A program made the position numbers and the translations under genes. From positions 1 through 64,000 of the forward strand of contig CAZTOW010000037.1 in assembly GCA_964615375.1 (NCBI GenBank): a DNA stretch of 64,000 nt, written 5' to 3'. Every line of letters begins with the position of its first letter. Position 1 is the first letter of the stretch. This DNA comes from CAZKWG01 sp964615375. Its GTDB lineage: Bacteria; Myxococcota_A; UBA796; CAZKWG01. Under the pieces are notes generated by a model that saw nothing but the letters and a program-made list of their open reading frames with translations, was not told the origin of the DNA and did not search any database. Positions 45,140-54,239 of this stretch are shown here, piece after piece.

Positions 45140-48100
45140 TGCCGATCAAGCCTCCGAACCTCGACGACCGCCGTTACGCGGACATCGTCGCGGAAGCTCG
45201 GGCCCTGATACCCCAGTATTGCCCGGAATGGACGAATTTCAACGACGCCGACCCGGGGATGACCCTCGTCCAGCTCTTCGCCTGGATGACCGAGCTCATC
45301 ATCTACCGGCTCAACCGCGTCCCGGACAAGACCTACATCCACTTCCTGAACTTCATCGGCGAGGAGCGGCGGCGCGCGCGCCCGGCCGTGGCGCCGCTGA
45401 CGTTCACGGTGCGCACGGGAAAGCCCGCGGAGGTCCACGCCTTCGCCCGCTACTCCACGCGGCAGCGTGAGGACAACGTCGCGCTGGACTTCGTCACCGT
45501 GGACCGGCTCACGGTCCACGACGCGAAGATCACCCGGGTCATGGCGGTCAAGGGCGGCCCGGTCCCGGCGGTGCGCGAGATCCCCTTCACCCAGATGGAC
45601 AACCACAGCTCCGCGCTGCTCTTCAGCGGCGGGCGCGGCGCGCAGTTCTTCGATCTGGACCCGGAAGACTACGGTCCCGACGCCTACACCCAGAACCAGT
45701 ACTTCTACATCTCGCACGACGACTTCCGCTTGATGAACATCAAGCCGGAGGAGGGTCGGCGCCTGGGCCGCCTGCGCGTGCGCCGGGCCGCGAACGACAA
45801 CCTCCCCATCGCCGCCTTCTTCGAGTGGGAGTACCCGACGGCCAACGGCTGGGTGCCCATCGAGGCGGAGCCGGAGAAGGACGAGGTCCTGGGCATGCCC
45901 GAGCTGGCGCTGGTCACGGCCATGCCCGGCATCGTGCCCCAGACCTTCCAGGTGGGCGATCTGGTGCCCGAGCCGGTCGCCAACGAGAAGTGGTGGATCC
46001 GCGGGCGGCTGGAGTACGAGCGCTGGCTCGCCAACCGGATGCTCGAGGATCTCGAGATCTTCTGGAAGGACGACCGCGGCGGTGAGGAGCGGTCCATCAA
46101 CAACTGGGAGGTCCGCGCCCGGGGCCGCACGCTGGAGTTCTTCCTCCAGGACGTCCCGCCCATCCGCGGCGGCTGGACCATCCGGCTGGCCATGGTCGAT
46201 CGCGCCGTCCCCGCCGGCAAGAACTCCTACCTGCCGCGCTATCGCTGGTACTACCGGCGCGGCGAGCTCTGGGAGGAGATCCCCCGCGATCGCCTGCGGA
46301 CCGAGGGCACCATGGTGCTCATCACCGGCCCGCTCACCGACATGGCGACCGACGGCTACAACATCCGCGCCGAGCGCGTGGAGACCGTCTTCATCCGCGG
46401 CTTCTGCCCCGATCTCGAGCTGGACCTGACCTGGATCCGGCCCATCGAGCTCCGCATGTTCGCCGGCGACGACCCGCGGCGCGTGGAGGAGATGCTGATC
46501 GGCGAGGGCCCCTGGTCGCCCTTCCAGATCGCCCCCGTGGTGCCGCCCACCATCGGCCGCAAGTGGTACATCGGCTCCGATCTCTTCGAGAACCGGCGCA
46601 AGGCGCCGATCCTGCTGGAGATGGAGATCGGCTTCGAGATGAACGGCGAGCTCATCGTCGAGCCGAAGGATCTCTACCTCTTGCAGATGACCTACCGCGC
46701 CGAGGACAACTGGCGCGTGGTCTACACCGAGGACAAGATCTACAGCGGGTTTACGTTCTCGCAGCTCGACGAGGAGGGCAGCAAGCGCGCGGCCCGGCGG
46801 AAGATCCGCATCGTGCTGGACCCGAAGACCCAGCTCAAGGATCTGGGCCGCCACGAGATGGCCGGGGTCGAGACCACCTGGGTCCGCCTGGAGATCTTGA
46901 AGGCCAGCCTGACGGGCCAGGACGAGAAGAAGGTCCAGCACCCGATCATCCCGCGCATCTACAGCGTGCAGCTCACGGTGGACAAGACCATCGGTCAGGA
47001 CACCTACGAGCAGCCCATGCCCGGCCCGCGCATGGCGCAGCTCGACCACCGCGACCAGAACCGCCGCCTGACCCGGGTGCTCACCCGCTCGGTCGGCCGC
47101 CTCTCCGAGTTCTTCCCCTTCTACCCCTTCGTCGAGATCGCCGAGCCGAACCAGGCGCTCTACCTGCAGTTCGACAAGGCGCTGCCCACCGGCATGCGCC
47201 ACGCGATCCAGTTCCGCTGCCGCGGGGAGACCTTCCTGCCGCTGGGCATGGGCGTGGAGTGGGAGCTGCTCGAGCAGCGCGAGCACGCCCGCACCGGCTG
47301 GCGGCGGGTGCGCTCCAGCCAGCAGTCCGACGACGGCACCGTGCGCCCCTCCTATGACATGGCGCGCTCGGGCACGCTGGAGTTCCCGCTGCCCGAGGTC
47401 CCGCAGGTCCCGCCCGACGGCTTCTGGCTGCGCGGGCGCTTCTCGCTGCCGTCCGGCGCCGGGCTGGAGAACATCCCCGCCCTGCCCCCGGTCACGCACA
47501 TCCTGCTGAACACGGTCGACGCGGTGAACCTGCACACGGTCCGCATCGAGCGCTACAGCGGGCTCGGCGTGCCGAACCAGGTCGTGCAGCTCATGAAGAA
47601 GCCGGTCTTCCTGCACGGGGGCGAGGGCGAGCGCCCGCTGTTCCCGCGCCCCGAGCTCTTCGACGATCTGAAGGTGCAGATCATTCGAGAGGACGGGACC
47701 AAGGAGAGCTGGCTCCCCGCGCGCGAGGGCAACCTGCTGACGGCGGGCAAGGACGACCGCGTCTTCGTGGTCGATCCGGTCGAGGGCACGCTGACCTTCG
47801 GCAACGGCATCCGCGGCCGGATGCTGCCGGTGGGCTCGAACAACGTCGAGATCGAGTTCTACCGGGTCATCCCGGGCGCCCAGGGCAACGTGGCGCCGAA
47901 CCAGATCGTCGTCGCCGAGTCCCTGGCCGACTCCGTGGAGGTCACGAACCTGCTCCCCGCCAGCGGCGGGCGCGACGCCGAGACCATCGAGGAGATCGTG
48001 CGGCGCGCGCCGAGCCTGCTGACCAGCCGCGACCGCGCCGTCACCCGCTCGGACTTCGAGATCATCGCCCGCGAGGCCTCGAACGAGGTGGCCCGCGCCG

Positions 48101-48639
48101 CCTGCCCCGGCACCATGGGCGCCGACGGCCAGGTGGAGGTGATCATCCTACCCGGTCGCCGCGAGGGTGAGCAGATCCCTGACCCCTTCCTGGCGTCCGG
48201 CCTCCGCGACCACGTCCAGAACTACCTGAAGCGCCGCAGCCTCATCAACGTGGAGCCGGTGGTCCGCCTGGCGAAGTTCTGCGCGATCGACGTCTCCGTC
48301 ACGCTGCGCCTGCGCCCGAACGCCAACGTGCTGCAGGTGCGCGAGGCCGCCGCGGGCTGGGTGAGCCGCTTCCTCGACCCCTACGCGGGCGGGCTGGACG
48401 CCGAGGGCTGGCCCTTTGGCGGCACGCTCTACGCCCCGGACTTCGCCCGCATGGTCACGGACATCCCCGAGGTGCGCCACATCGTGGATGTGCAGCTCTA
48501 CGACATGAGCGCCCCGGAGAAGGCGCGCTCGGCCCCGGGCTGGGAGGAGGGTCAGGGCGTCAGCGAGCTCGTCCTCGTCGATCACGACCTCTTCGTCGTG
48601 CGCCGCGTCCGCGTCCGCACCGAGGAGGCTGACGAATGA
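45139..48639 (+). CDS. Baseplate J-like protein (Afp11-like)
   Basis: A 1166-residue baseplate wedge component. The N-terminus (RRYADIVAEARALIPQYCPE, NDADPGMTLVQLFAWMTELI) and the C-terminal J-like region (LTFGNGIRGRMLPVG, VNLLPASGGRDAETIEEIVR, RAPSLLTSRDRAVTRSDFE) match the 'putative baseplate assembly protein' of eCIS. The long middle (~300-850) is beta-rich and carries the peripheral domains. It overlaps gp25 upstream and the gpI-like gene downstream (4 bases), so wedge proteins are made in fixed ratio. Confidence 0.95.
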   Translation: MPIKPPNLDDRRYADIVAEARALIPQYCPEWTNFNDADPGMTLVQLFAWMTELIIYRLNRVPDKTYIHFLNFIGEERRRARPAVAPLTFTVRTGKPAEVHAFARYSTRQREDNVALDFVTVDRLTVHDAKITRVMAVKGGPVPAVREIPFTQMDNHSSALLFSGGRGAQFFDLDPEDYGPDAYTQNQYFYISHDDFRLMNIKPEEGRRLGRLRVRRAANDNLPIAAFFEWEYPTANGWVPIEAEPEKDEVLGMPELALVTAMPGIVPQTFQVGDLVPEPVANEKWWIRGRLEYERWLANRMLEDLEIFWKDDRGGEERSINNWEVRARGRTLEFFLQDVPPIRGGWTIRLAMVDRAVPAGKNSYLPRYRWYYRRGELWEEIPRDRLRTEGTMVLITGPLTDMATDGYNIRAERVETVFIRGFCPDLELDLTWIRPIELRMFAGDDPRRVEEMLIGEGPWSPFQIAPVVPPTIGRKWYIGSDLFENRRKAPILLEMEIGFEMNGELIVEPKDLYLLQMTYRAEDNWRVVYTEDKIYSGFTFSQLDEEGSKRAARRKIRIVLDPKTQLKDLGRHEMAGVETTWVRLEILKASLTGQDEKKVQHPIIPRIYSVQLTVDKTIGQDTYEQPMPGPRMAQLDHRDQNRRLTRVLTRSVGRLSEFFPFYPFVEIAEPNQALYLQFDKALPTGMRHAIQFRCRGETFLPLGMGVEWELLEQREHARTGWRRVRSSQQSDDGTVRPSYDMARSGTLEFPLPEVPQVPPDGFWLRGRFSLPSGAGLENIPALPPVTHILLNTVDAVNLHTVRIERYSGLGVPNQVVQLMKKPVFLHGGEGERPLFPRPELFDDLKVQIIREDGTKESWLPAREGNLLTAGKDDRVFVVDPVEGTLTFGNGIRGRMLPVGSNNVEIEFYRVIPGAQGNVAPNQIVVAESLADSVEVTNLLPASGGRDAETIEEIVRRAPSLLTSRDRAVTRSDFEIIAREASNEVARAACPGTMGADGQVEVIILPGRREGEQIPDPFLASGLRDHVQNYLKRRSLINVEPVVRLAKFCAIDVSVTLRLRPNANVLQVREAAAGWVSRFLDPYAGGLDAEGWPFGGTLYAPDFARMVTDIPEVRHIVDVQLYDMSAPEKARSAPGWEEGQGVSELVLVDHDLFVVRRVRVRTEEADE

Positions 48640-49736
48640 GCAGCGCGCTCACCCCGTACCAGAGCGCGCCGCTGTCCAGGGTGCCGGGAGATTACCGATA
48701 CCTCGAGGACATCGTGCGCATCGGCTACCCGATCCACGACGCGCGCACCTTCCTCAAGCGGCACGTCGGCAACGACATCAGCTACCGGCTGGTCGAGGCC
48801 GCCCGCGGGGAGAAGGTGGGTCAGGTGCGCTCGGTGGAGGTCCACCCGCACGGCGGCGGCGAGACCGTCTACATCCGCGCCCGGCGCACGCTGCCCGACG
48901 GCTCGCCCGCGACCTACTTCACGCCGGAAGACCTCGTGCTGATCACGGCGGACGTGATCACGGCCACGGGCGGCCCGGTGCCCTCGCTCCAGCCGCGTGA
49001 CCACATCGTGCTGCTGGTGCCCGTGCGCTCTTACCTGCGCTTCCTCCCGGGGATCTACCAGGGCGGCGCGCCAGCGCAGCGCATGGACGTGGCGCGGGCG
49101 GACGAGCGCTCGATCCGCCGCTGGGGCGCGCGCGACCAGGCCGAGACCACCTCGGTCACGGCGCGCTCGGCCGACCAGTTCCGGCGCTTCCTCCTCTTCT
49201 TCCAGCACATCATGACCACGGTGACCGACCGGATCGACCAGATCCCCTCGCTCACCGATCCGCTGACCGCCGACCCGAAGTTCCTCCCCTGGATCGCCTC
49301 CTGGGTGACCTTCGAGCTCGACGAGTCGCTGCCGCTGCACCAGCAGCGGGAGCTGGTCCGCCGCTCCATCCGCCTCTACCGCACCCGCGGCACCAAGGCG
49401 GGGGTGGAGGAGATGATCCGCGTGCTGACCAGCGCGCCCGTGGTCGTCACCGAGCGGAAGAAGCCCCAGCCCGCCGTCATCGGCGCGCTGGCGCTGGCGG
49501 GCGGCAAGAACGTGGACGACCGCTTCCTGCGGGACGAGCCGCCGGGCTTCTATCTGGTCCAGCCGGACCGGAAGCCGACCACCTTCTTCGTGCTGACCTT
49601 GGAGAGCCGCGACCGCTTCAAGCGCCGCTTCGGTGAGCGCGCGCCCACGGTCCTGCGGCGCATCTCGCAGATCGTCACCAACGAGAAGCCGAGCCACGTC
49701 AGCTTTACCATTCAATTCCAGGACGACCTGCTGTAG
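48636..49736 (+). CDS. Phage tail protein I-like baseplate component (Afp12-like)
   Basis: A 366-residue protein. Residues ~180-275 (RFLLFFQHIMTTVTDRIDQI, PKFLPWIASWVTFELDE, RELVRRSIRLYRTRGTKAGV) carry the tail protein I (P2 gpI) signature of the baseplate arm. The C-terminal part forms beta domains and ends in TIQFQDDLL. It overlaps baseplate J by four bases. In related particles this protein is where receptor-binding fibres attach; no fibre gene is visible downstream. Confidence 0.92.
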   Translation: MSSALTPYQSAPLSRVPGDYRYLEDIVRIGYPIHDARTFLKRHVGNDISYRLVEAARGEKVGQVRSVEVHPHGGGETVYIRARRTLPDGSPATYFTPEDLVLITADVITATGGPVPSLQPRDHIVLLVPVRSYLRFLPGIYQGGAPAQRMDVARADERSIRRWGARDQAETTSVTARSADQFRRFLLFFQHIMTTVTDRIDQIPSLTDPLTADPKFLPWIASWVTFELDESLPLHQQRELVRRSIRLYRTRGTKAGVEEMIRVLTSAPVVVTERKKPQPAVIGALALAGGKNVDDRFLRDEPPGFYLVQPDRKPTTFFVLTLESRDRFKRRFGERAPTVLRRISQIVTNEKPSHVSFTIQFQDDLL

Positions 49737-49753
49737 CGGGGACCGGGTGTGGC

Positions 49754-50686
49754 ATGAAAGATGAGCAGCTCCGCCGTTTGCTCCCGTTCGAGGGGCTCTG
49801 CATCACGGCGGGTGATCTCCTGGACGAGCAGTCCTACCACCGCAAGAACGTGCAGCGGCACAACCTCTACCTGCACGGCCACGGCATCGTGCAGGGCCTG
49901 CAGGTCGAGCTCGAGCAGAAGGGTCAGGGCTATGTGGCCGTGATCCAGGCGGGCTTCGGCGTGACCCGCATCGGTCAGGGCGTGCTCCTGCCCGAGGCGG
50001 TGGGCGTGCAGCTCGAGGTCCCCAAGAAGGACGGCGAGTACATGCTCTGGCTCTTCCACACGGAGTCGCCGGACGAGGGGGATCTGCGGAGCGTCTTCGA
50101 CACCAACGAGAAGAAGCCCGCCCGCATGCGCGAGCGCTGCGCCCCCCGCCTGCACCCCATCGACGAGGAGCAGCTGGACGCGGTGGCGCTGACCCGCATC
50201 AACGTGCGCCTGGGCCGCATGGTGCAGGTGCTCCTGCCCGTGCCGCGCGCCGGGCGCCAGGCCCGCGCCGCCGAGAGCTACCTGAAGCCGCGCGTGGTCG
50301 AGTTCATCCGGGTCAACAAGAAGATCCTCCAGAACCTCTTCCGCACGGCCCTGGTGGCGGAGCTCTCGCTGGGCACGCTCGGCTTCAACGCCGCGCTGGT
50401 CTCCAGCGAGTTCCTGCTGATCGAGGAGGGCACCAGCGACCGCGTGCTCTACCGCACGGCGGGCAGCCTCATCGCCTACGCCCACGACTTCTACAACCCG
50501 CTCCCGCGCACCATCGAGCGCATCGAGAAATTCAAGGAGTTCGTCCGCCGCGTACACGCCGAGGTCCCGGGCCCCGAGCAGGGCGACGAGATCTGGCTGC
50601 GCTGGTTCGACAAGTTCGAGCGGCTCCTCCAGCCGCTCCAGAAGATCTCCGAGGAGCTCGAGGCGACCGTCGAAGCGCAGCGATAG
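49754..50686 (+). CDS. eCIS baseplate-associated protein
   Basis: A 310-residue protein. The N-terminus FEGLCITAGDLLDEQSYHRK followed by HNLYLHGHGIVQGLQVEL is a pattern repeatedly seen in accessory proteins at the end of eCIS loci (a short dimer/trimer motif before a beta domain). Residues ~185-310 are helical. It begins 17 bases after the tail-protein-I gene, and the next gene starts three bases after its stop. It may be a baseplate extension; the exact role is unknown. Confidence 0.65.
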   Translation: MKDEQLRRLLPFEGLCITAGDLLDEQSYHRKNVQRHNLYLHGHGIVQGLQVELEQKGQGYVAVIQAGFGVTRIGQGVLLPEAVGVQLEVPKKDGEYMLWLFHTESPDEGDLRSVFDTNEKKPARMRERCAPRLHPIDEEQLDAVALTRINVRLGRMVQVLLPVPRAGRQARAAESYLKPRVVEFIRVNKKILQNLFRTALVAELSLGTLGFNAALVSSEFLLIEEGTSDRVLYRTAGSLIAYAHDFYNPLPRTIERIEKFKEFVRRVHAEVPGPEQGDEIWLRWFDKFERLLQPLQKISEELEATVEAQR

Positions 50687-50689
50687 TCC

Positions 50690-51604
50690 ATGGACCAGTA
50701 CCAGCTCAAGGACCAGCAGACCGTTCAAGTCCGAGTTCAGGTCATCGACATGAACTCGTTCACGCTGGACCTGCGCGTGCCGACCTACCTGCCGGCCCGC
50801 GATCTCACGCAGCGCATCGCGCGCGACGCGGGGCTGGACGCCTACTGGCCGGACGGGCGGCGGCGGCTGTACTGGCTGCGGGCGCGCGGGCGCCTGCTCC
50901 AGGACGGCGAGAATCTAGGTGATCTAGGCGTCATCAACGGGGAGCTGGTCTACCTGCTGCCCGAGCCCCCGGCGGGCAGCGGGGTGCTGGAGCAGCCCCC
51001 GGACTACCCGGAGAACCGCGGCTACGCGGGCAAGGGCACGGCGCCCCTGCTGGGCAGCGTGTTCACCATCCTCCTCTGGGGGCTCGGCTGGGGCGCGGCG
51101 CTGAGCGTGGAGCGCACCGCCTGGACGGTCATGCTCCCCGGGCTGGGCATGGGCCTGCTCTGCTGCGCCTTCGCCCGCCACGCCTGGGGCGGGCAGGGCA
51201 GCGCGCCGCGGGTGGCGGCGACGGGGATGATCCTCTTCCTCTTCGTCCTGGTGCTCACCTTCCTGGCGCCGGTGCTGATCACGGGCGAGGACTGGCGCGC
51301 GGTCTACTCGCAGAGCGTGTCCGGGCTGATCACGGGCATGGTGGGCGTGATGGTGGGCTGGCTGGCCTGGTGGGGCCCGGTCGAGCCGCTCCCGCCCCTG
51401 CAGCTCCAGCAGGCCGCGCCGGTCTCCGAGGTCGCGGCGGTCGTCCCCTGCGGCATCTGCGGGGGCAACGTGACCGTAGACGTGCGGATGGAGTGCAGCT
51501 ACGGCTGCGGGCGCTACTTCCACACGGGCTGCTACAAGGCGAAGATGTCGGTGTATCGTGGCGATCCGCGGATGTGCGGGGTCTGCAACGCGCGGGTGGG
51601 CTAG
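50690..51604 (+). CDS. Membrane protein with ubiquitin-like N-terminus and C4HC3 zinc finger
   Basis: A 304-residue protein. Residues ~10-92 fit a ubiquitin-like beta-grasp domain of YukD/EsaB type (VQVRVQVIDMNSFTLDLRV, then LLQDGENLGDLGVINGELVY). Four membrane segments follow (~118-140, 144-163, 175-197, 212-230). The C-terminus (~252-304) carries eight ordered ligands C254, C257, C269, C273, H278, C281, C296, C299: a C4HC3 treble-clef/RING-CH- or PHD-like finger. It starts three bases after the last baseplate gene, so it belongs to the eCIS operon and is a good candidate for a membrane dock of the particle. No relative with known function is recognised. Confidence 0.75.
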   Translation: MDQYQLKDQQTVQVRVQVIDMNSFTLDLRVPTYLPARDLTQRIARDAGLDAYWPDGRRRLYWLRARGRLLQDGENLGDLGVINGELVYLLPEPPAGSGVLEQPPDYPENRGYAGKGTAPLLGSVFTILLWGLGWGAALSVERTAWTVMLPGLGMGLLCCAFARHAWGGQGSAPRVAATGMILFLFVLVLTFLAPVLITGEDWRAVYSQSVSGLITGMVGVMVGWLAWWGPVEPLPPLQLQQAAPVSEVAAVVPCGICGGNVTVDVRMECSYGCGRYFHTGCYKAKMSVYRGDPRMCGVCNARVG

Positions 51605-51623
51605 ATCACCTAGTTCGTGATCT
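51603..51623. terminator. Inverted repeat between convergent genes
   Basis: AGATCAC (51603-51609) and GTGATCT (51617-51623) form a perfect 7-bp stem with a 7-base loop that overlaps both 3' ends. It could act as a weak bidirectional terminator, but lacks a U tract. Confidence 0.35.
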
Positions 51624-53712
51624 CGTCCTCCGGGATCAGCGAGTCCGTGATCGTCTCCTCGCCCTTGAGCATGCGGATCTGCCGACGAGGGCCGACGACG
51701 ATGAGGCGATCGTCGGCGCCCAGGCGGCGGTCGGCGTCGGGGGCGACGCGGCGCCAGCGCCCGCGGGCGGGGTCGTAGACGCTGAGCGCGACCACCGTGA
51801 TCCCGTGGAGCTGGGGCAGGCGGAGCTCGCGCAGCGTGGCCCCGGCGCGGGTCGGGCCCACGTCCACGGCGTCCAGGGCCTGGCCGTGGGGGAGCTCGAC
51901 GAAGTCCGTGTGGCGGTCCTGCGGGCTCCCGCTGGTGAAGCCGGCCATGAGCTCGCCCTCGCGCACGACCATCGACTGCCAGGCGGCGACCACGTCGCGC
52001 TCGCTCAGCACGCCGACCATGTGCCCGCGCTCGTCCAGCACGGGCAGCTCGTCCACCTCCCAGCGGAAGAAGCCGCGCAGGGCCTGGCTCACCTTCGTCT
52101 CCTCGCGCAGGGGCGGCGGCTCCTGGTTGGCGATCTGGGAGGCCAGGCGCTCGGGCCCGGGGCGGGCGAGGTGGGGCTTGATGTCCTGGAGATCGACGCG
52201 CCCGCGGTAGAGCCCGTCCTGGTCCACGAGGTAGACCACGTCGATGGGGCGGGCCAGGAAGCGCGCCGCCAGCGCGGCGACGGGGGTGTCGGGCGAGGCG
52301 GTCTCGTAGCCCCCGGCGCGCAGCAGGTCGGCGGCGCGCACGCGGTCCAGCGCGGTCTGCTTGCGGGTCTGGCGGGAGGGCAGCCCGCGGCTCTCCAGGT
52401 CCAGGTCCAGCATGGAGCGCGAGCGCAGCGCGAGGTTGAGCAGGGCGGCGATGCCGTTGGCGAAGAGCAGCGGCGGCACGATCTCGTAGTTGCCGGTCAT
52501 CTCGAAGAGCATGAGCGAGAGCGTGACAGGGGCGTGCAGCACCGCCGCGGCGAAGGCCCCCATGCCCACCATGCCAAAGGCCCCCGGGTCGCCGATCAGG
52601 TCCGGCGCGAGGAGCTCCGCCGCGCGGCCCACGAAGGTCCCGGTCACCGCGCCCATGAAGAGGCTGGCGGCGAAGAGCCCGGCCCCCGTGCGCCCGGCCG
52701 AGGTGATGACGGTGGCCGAGAACTTGAGCAGCAGGATGACGCCGAGGGCCAGCACGCCGAGCTGGAGCTTCCCGGAGATCAGCGCCTCGATCCAGGCGTA
52801 GCCGTTGCCCATCACCACGCTGGAGCCGAGCGCGATGGCCCCCACCCCGAAGCCGGCCAGGGTGGTGCGCAGGATGGGGTGCAGGGGCACGCGCGCCATC
52901 TGGGCCTGGCCCACGGTCACCGCCCGCTTGAAGGCGGCGGCCAGCCCCGCGCTCACCAGCCCGAGGATCGCGTAAGGGACGAGCTCGAAGGCGTTCTCCA
53001 GCCGGAAGGCCGGCAGGTGCAGCGCCACGCGGTCGCCCAGCAGGGCCTGGCCCACCACCGTCGCCACCACCGTGGCCGCCACCACGGGGGCGAAGGTCTC
53101 CGCGGCGAATCCACCTAGTATAATCTCGAGCGCGAAGAAGGCTCCACCCAGCGGCGTGTTGAAGGAGGCGGCGATCCCCGCCCCTGATCCCGCGGCGACC
53201 AGGGTTCGGAAGTGGCTGGGCCGCACCTGCAGCACCCGGCAGACCTTGCTGGCCACCGCCCCCGAGAGCTGCACGATGGGGCTCTCGCGCCCCCCGCTGT
53301 GGCCGGACGCCACGGCCAGCAGGGTGGCGAGCGCGCTGGGCACGGCGTCGCGCAGGGAGAGCGGGCGCTGCTCGGGCAGGACCGCCCCCACCACGTCGGC
53401 CACGTTGAGCGGTCGGCGCTGGCGCGTGAGGAAGTAGAGGATGCAGGCCGAGACCAGCGCCACCAGCCCGGGCATCAGCGCCCGCCGCCAGGCCTCGGGC
53501 GGGTGCAGGGCCGGCTCGGCCGTGTCCAGGAGCAGGCGGCCCACCAGCACCAGCCCGCGGTCGAAGGCCGCCGCCACCAGGCCCGCCAGCAGCCCGATCA
53601 CCACCCCCACCAGCACCAGCCGGGTGGCCTCCGTCTCGCGGAGCGCCTGCAGATCGGGGAGCAGGCGCCGCAGCGCGCCGGTGGTGCCTGGCCTCGCGGG
53701 CTCCTCGGCCAT
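51610..53712 (-). CDS. ClC-family chloride channel/transporter with CBS and TrkA-C domains
   Basis: A 700-residue ClC protein. The selectivity elements are visible: GHSGGRESPIVQLSG (GREGP region, gating Glu kept), GSGAGIAASFNTPLGGAFFA (GxFxP region), and AFGMVGMGAFAAAVLHAP. The membrane part spans ~30-435. Two CBS domains (~465-600: FLARPIDVVYLVDQDG and VDELPVLDERGHMVGVLSERD) may sense nucleotides. The C-terminal ~95 residues resemble TrkA-C (ELRLPQLHGITVVAL, ADRRLGADDRLIVVG). The start 53712 is the first ATG before the helical region. It is convergent with the eCIS locus. Confidence 0.93.
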   Translation of the reverse strand: MAEEPARPGTTGALRRLLPDLQALRETEATRLVLVGVVIGLLAGLVAAAFDRGLVLVGRLLLDTAEPALHPPEAWRRALMPGLVALVSACILYFLTRQRRPLNVADVVGAVLPEQRPLSLRDAVPSALATLLAVASGHSGGRESPIVQLSGAVASKVCRVLQVRPSHFRTLVAAGSGAGIAASFNTPLGGAFFALEIILGGFAAETFAPVVAATVVATVVGQALLGDRVALHLPAFRLENAFELVPYAILGLVSAGLAAAFKRAVTVGQAQMARVPLHPILRTTLAGFGVGAIALGSSVVMGNGYAWIEALISGKLQLGVLALGVILLLKFSATVITSAGRTGAGLFAASLFMGAVTGTFVGRAAELLAPDLIGDPGAFGMVGMGAFAAAVLHAPVTLSLMLFEMTGNYEIVPPLLFANGIAALLNLALRSRSMLDLDLESRGLPSRQTRKQTALDRVRAADLLRAGGYETASPDTPVAALAARFLARPIDVVYLVDQDGLYRGRVDLQDIKPHLARPGPERLASQIANQEPPPLREETKVSQALRGFFRWEVDELPVLDERGHMVGVLSERDVVAAWQSMVVREGELMAGFTSGSPQDRHTDFVELPHGQALDAVDVGPTRAGATLRELRLPQLHGITVVALSVYDPARGRWRRVAPDADRRLGADDRLIVVGPRRQIRMLKGEETITDSLIPEDEITN

Positions 53713-53775
53713 GCTGGACAAGTAGCCTCTCGGGCTCCATCGTGCGATACCATAGGTGGACTTCAGGAGGCCCCC

Positions 53776-54165
53776 TTGTCCGCAGCCGAGCTCGCCCAGC
53801 AGGTCCGTCAGCGCTTCCTCCACCAGCCCTTCGGGATCCTTCAGATCTGGGGCTTCGGGGTCTGGCGCCCCAACGACCAGAGCTGCGTGCTCGTGTCTAC
53901 GCACGCCGACGGGGAGCGCCTCGATCTGGTCTATGTGCTGGAGGGCGGCTTCGGTCTCCCGGGCGTGATCTCGATCTGGGACCCGGAGACCCTCGTCGAC
54001 GCCCCCGCCTGGGTGGGCCAGGGCGTGGCGATCACGGGCGCCTCGCGCGTCCGGGTCGAGGACCGCGAGGCCACCCGCGAGGGTGAACAGTTCCGCGTTC
54101 GCACGCCGCAGGGTGAGGGCGTCTTCCCCATCCCGCAGCTCCCTGCTTTGATCCTGGCGCGCTGA
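53776..54165 (+). CDS. Small protein of unknown function
   Basis: A 129-residue protein beginning at TTG 53776, with AGGAGG (53765-53770) five bases upstream; no ATG is available. The N-terminal helix (SAAELAQQVRQRFLHQPFGI) is followed by a compact beta-rich domain (LVSTHADGERLDLVYVLEGG, PGVISIWDPETL). No family is recognised. Its stop codon lies inside a 14-base tandem repeat. It is divergent from the ClC gene. Confidence 0.6.
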   Translation: MSAAELAQQVRQRFLHQPFGILQIWGFGVWRPNDQSCVLVSTHADGERLDLVYVLEGGFGLPGVISIWDPETLVDAPAWVGQGVAITGASRVRVEDREATREGEQFRVRTPQGEGVFPIPQLPALILAR

Positions 54166-54192
54166 GTCTGGCGCGCTGAGTCTGGCGCGCTG
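54154..54192 (+). repeat. 14-base tandem repeat across a stop codon
   Basis: CTGGCGCGCTGAGT occurs at 54154-54167 and 54168-54181, with a partial third copy to 54192. Each unit has its own TGA and a GCGCGC core. The first TGA ends the upstream gene; loss or gain of a unit would not change the protein. Confidence 0.85.
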
Positions 54193-54239
54193 ATCCGAAT
54201 ATGTGTACAGTCCCCGCTCCATCCCCCCTTGGAGGTCCC

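Noticed and set aside
51603..51623. Phage attachment site next to the eCIS locus
   Set aside because: The inverted repeat is not duplicated elsewhere in the window, and there is no integrase or tRNA gene; eCIS loci are not integrated prophages.
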